Part shown: positions 63,089 to 64,000 of the stretch, piece by piece
How positions within the stretch are numbered: the stretch's first letter is position 1
Layout: each line of letters begins with the position of its first letter
Origin: Pseudomonadota bacterium
Lineage (GTDB): Bacteria > Pseudomonadota > Alphaproteobacteria > Rhodospirillales > Magnetospirillaceae
Reading direction: 5' to 3'
Assembly (NCBI GenBank): GCA_021848545.1
Contig: JAJZUL010000004.1
Span: 59,073-123,072, forward strand
Length of the DNA: 64,000 bases
Made by a program: the position numbers and the translations under genes
Notes under the pieces: generated by a model
Told to the model about the DNA's origin: nothing
The model's input: the letters and a program-made list of their open reading frames with translations, nothing else
The model's database searches: none

Positions 63089-63826
63089 TCAGGCGGTTCC
63101 CTCCGGGGCCGCCGGTCCGGACGTCCCCGTCATCTCGTTTCCGCCCGTATCCGCGGTCCCGTCGTTCCGTCCGGGTCGCGTCAGGCCGCGCTCGATCACC
63201 AGATCGATCTCCCGCATCAGGCGCTCCTGGTTCCGTTCGGCGCCGCCGTCCGCCCATTCCACCCGGCAATCGCCGTGGGCCAGACGGTCGTCGGGCTGGA
63301 CCAGGACGCGGCCCTCGAAACCGTGGGCGTCGGCCACCGTTTCCAGGCGGTCGCGCAGCGGCTCGACCAGGGGGGCGGCCACCCGCACGATGATGCGCGG
63401 TTCGTCCAGGATATGGCCGATCACCTCTTCCACCGCCCGGGCCACCTCGGCGAAAGTGTCGGTTTCGCTCAGGGCCGGCAGCATCTTGCGAAAGGCGGTC
63501 ATGGCGATGCCGACGGCCGCTTCCATGGTTTCGGCATTGGCGTCGGCCTGGCGCCGGACCAGATCGTCCATCCCGCCGGCGATGACGGCCAGCATATCGG
63601 CGATCTTGCGGCCGGCGGCCTCGGCCCCCTCATCGGCGCCCTGGCGTCGTCCTTCGGCATAGGCGGTGTCGCGGGCGATGTTGAGCTCTTCCTCGCTGAA
63701 GGTGGGCGGCGGCGGCTCTTCCTGCTCGGCGATCGCCTCGTCCTCCTCTTCGACGATCTCGGGCGCGGGGGCCTCCGGCGGCGGGCCGAAATCGACGTCG
63801 AACATGTATTTCCGCAGTTCGGCCAT
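63089..63826 (-). CDS. fliH: Flagellar assembly protein FliH-like
   Basis: A 245-residue protein at the FliH position (FlbE in Caulobacter). It has an acidic/Pro N terminus, a long helical region with an alanine/glycine-rich YAEGRRQGADEGAEAAGRK segment, and a C-terminal domain with IIVRVAAPLVEPLRDRLE and GDCRVEWADGGAERN, as in FliH/YscL stators of the export ATPase FliI. It starts 2 bp after the fliG stop. Sequence conservation in this family is low, so position is an important part of the call. Confidence 0.86.
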   Translation of the reverse strand: MAELRKYMFDVDFGPPPEAPAPEIVEEEDEAIAEQEEPPPPTFSEEELNIARDTAYAEGRRQGADEGAEAAGRKIADMLAVIAGGMDDLVRRQADANAETMEAAVGIAMTAFRKMLPALSETDTFAEVARAVEEVIGHILDEPRIIVRVAAPLVEPLRDRLETVADAHGFEGRVLVQPDDRLAHGDCRVEWADGGAERNQERLMREIDLVIERGLTRPGRNDGTADTGGNEMTGTSGPAAPEGTA

Positions 63827-63828
63827 GG

Positions 63829-64000
63829 CTAGAACACCAGCTCGTCTTCGTCGCGGCCCTCGGAAATGACGATCTGGCCGGAGGCGGCCATTTCCTTGGC
63901 CATGGCGACGATCATCGACTGGGCCTGATCGACGTCGCGCAACCGCACCGGACCCAGGGCGTCCATGTCGTCGCGCATCATCTTGCCGGCGCGCTCGGAC
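63829..64000 (-). CDS. fliG: Flagellar motor switch protein FliG, C-terminal end
   Basis: The last 56 residues before a TAG stop at 63831-63829 are visible; the rest lies beyond the right edge. The sequence SERAGKMMRDDMDALGPVRL, then RDVDQAQSMIVAMAKEMAAS and GQIVISEGRDEDELVF, matches the end of FliG, which couples stator torque to the rotor. It heads the visible part of the flagellar operon. Confidence 0.9.
   Translation of the reverse strand, partial: SERAGKMMRDDMDALGPVRLRDVDQAQSMIVAMAKEMAASGQIVISEGRDEDELVF

Overview
The window looks like the chromosome of a GC-rich alphaproteobacterium of the Rhodospirillales, probably Magnetospirillum-like. The evidence is gene order and family content: a sucA-sucB-lpd run, a petB-petC bc1 operon, a SAM-II (SAM-alpha) riboswitch at metZ, a TIGR02300 acidic protein, trpF/trpB/trpA/accD/folC, aroA-cmk-rpsA-ihfB, and a Caulobacter-type fliG-fliH-fliN-flbD block. 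No magnetosome genes, phage, integrase or CRISPR array are visible.

Layout. 1-4.3 kb: end of the 2-oxoglutarate dehydrogenase operon, then cspA with a strong terminator. 4.3-6.9 kb: folE, apaG and metZ on the minus strand. 6.9-7.4 kb: the metZ leader, in which a 265-bp inverted-repeat element has split a SAM-II riboswitch. 7.4-11.4 kb: an S24 repressor, a glycosyltransferase/diiron-like/soluble-chemoreceptor cassette, and trmL. 12-15.3 kb: cytochrome b and c1 without the usual Rieske gene, then an MTA phosphorylase. 15.8-19.9 kb: a 1365-residue Pls/PosA-type NRPS-like synthetase. 20.3-23.6 kb: a 1124-residue GlmS-like protein, followed by a small protein and a lipoprotein. 24.8-27.7 kb: two tandem TrkH subunits. 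28-43 kb: pflX-like radical SAM gene, then folC, accD, trpA, trpB; a plus-strand rubrerythrin/Fe-S/DUF3501 block lies where trpF-trpB continuity would be expected; then trpF, pyrF, lapA, ihfB, rpsA, cmk, aroA. 43-49.7 kb: tRNA-Ala, a histidine-kinase-like protein lacking its phospho-acceptor histidine, response regulators, a HAD phosphatase and a low-GC regulator. 50-53.9 kb: nadA-nadC-nadB with a FliL-like gene. 53.9-64 kb: a DnaJ/SH3 protein and the flagellar export and switch operon running off the right edge as fliG.

The intergenic regions hold several families of short, non-coding, palindromic elements. Three look transposed, because their copies carry terminal inverted repeats and target-site duplications: a 185-bp element with 11-bp duplications, a 142-bp element with 3-bp duplications, and a 265-bp element with TTAA duplications. 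Two other families are hairpins with compensatory changes between copies, and one of these sits between convergent gene pairs. The most interesting points are the element-split SAM-II riboswitch, the Pls-type synthetase, the oversized GlmS, the histidine-less DivL-like kinase, and the missing Rieske gene.
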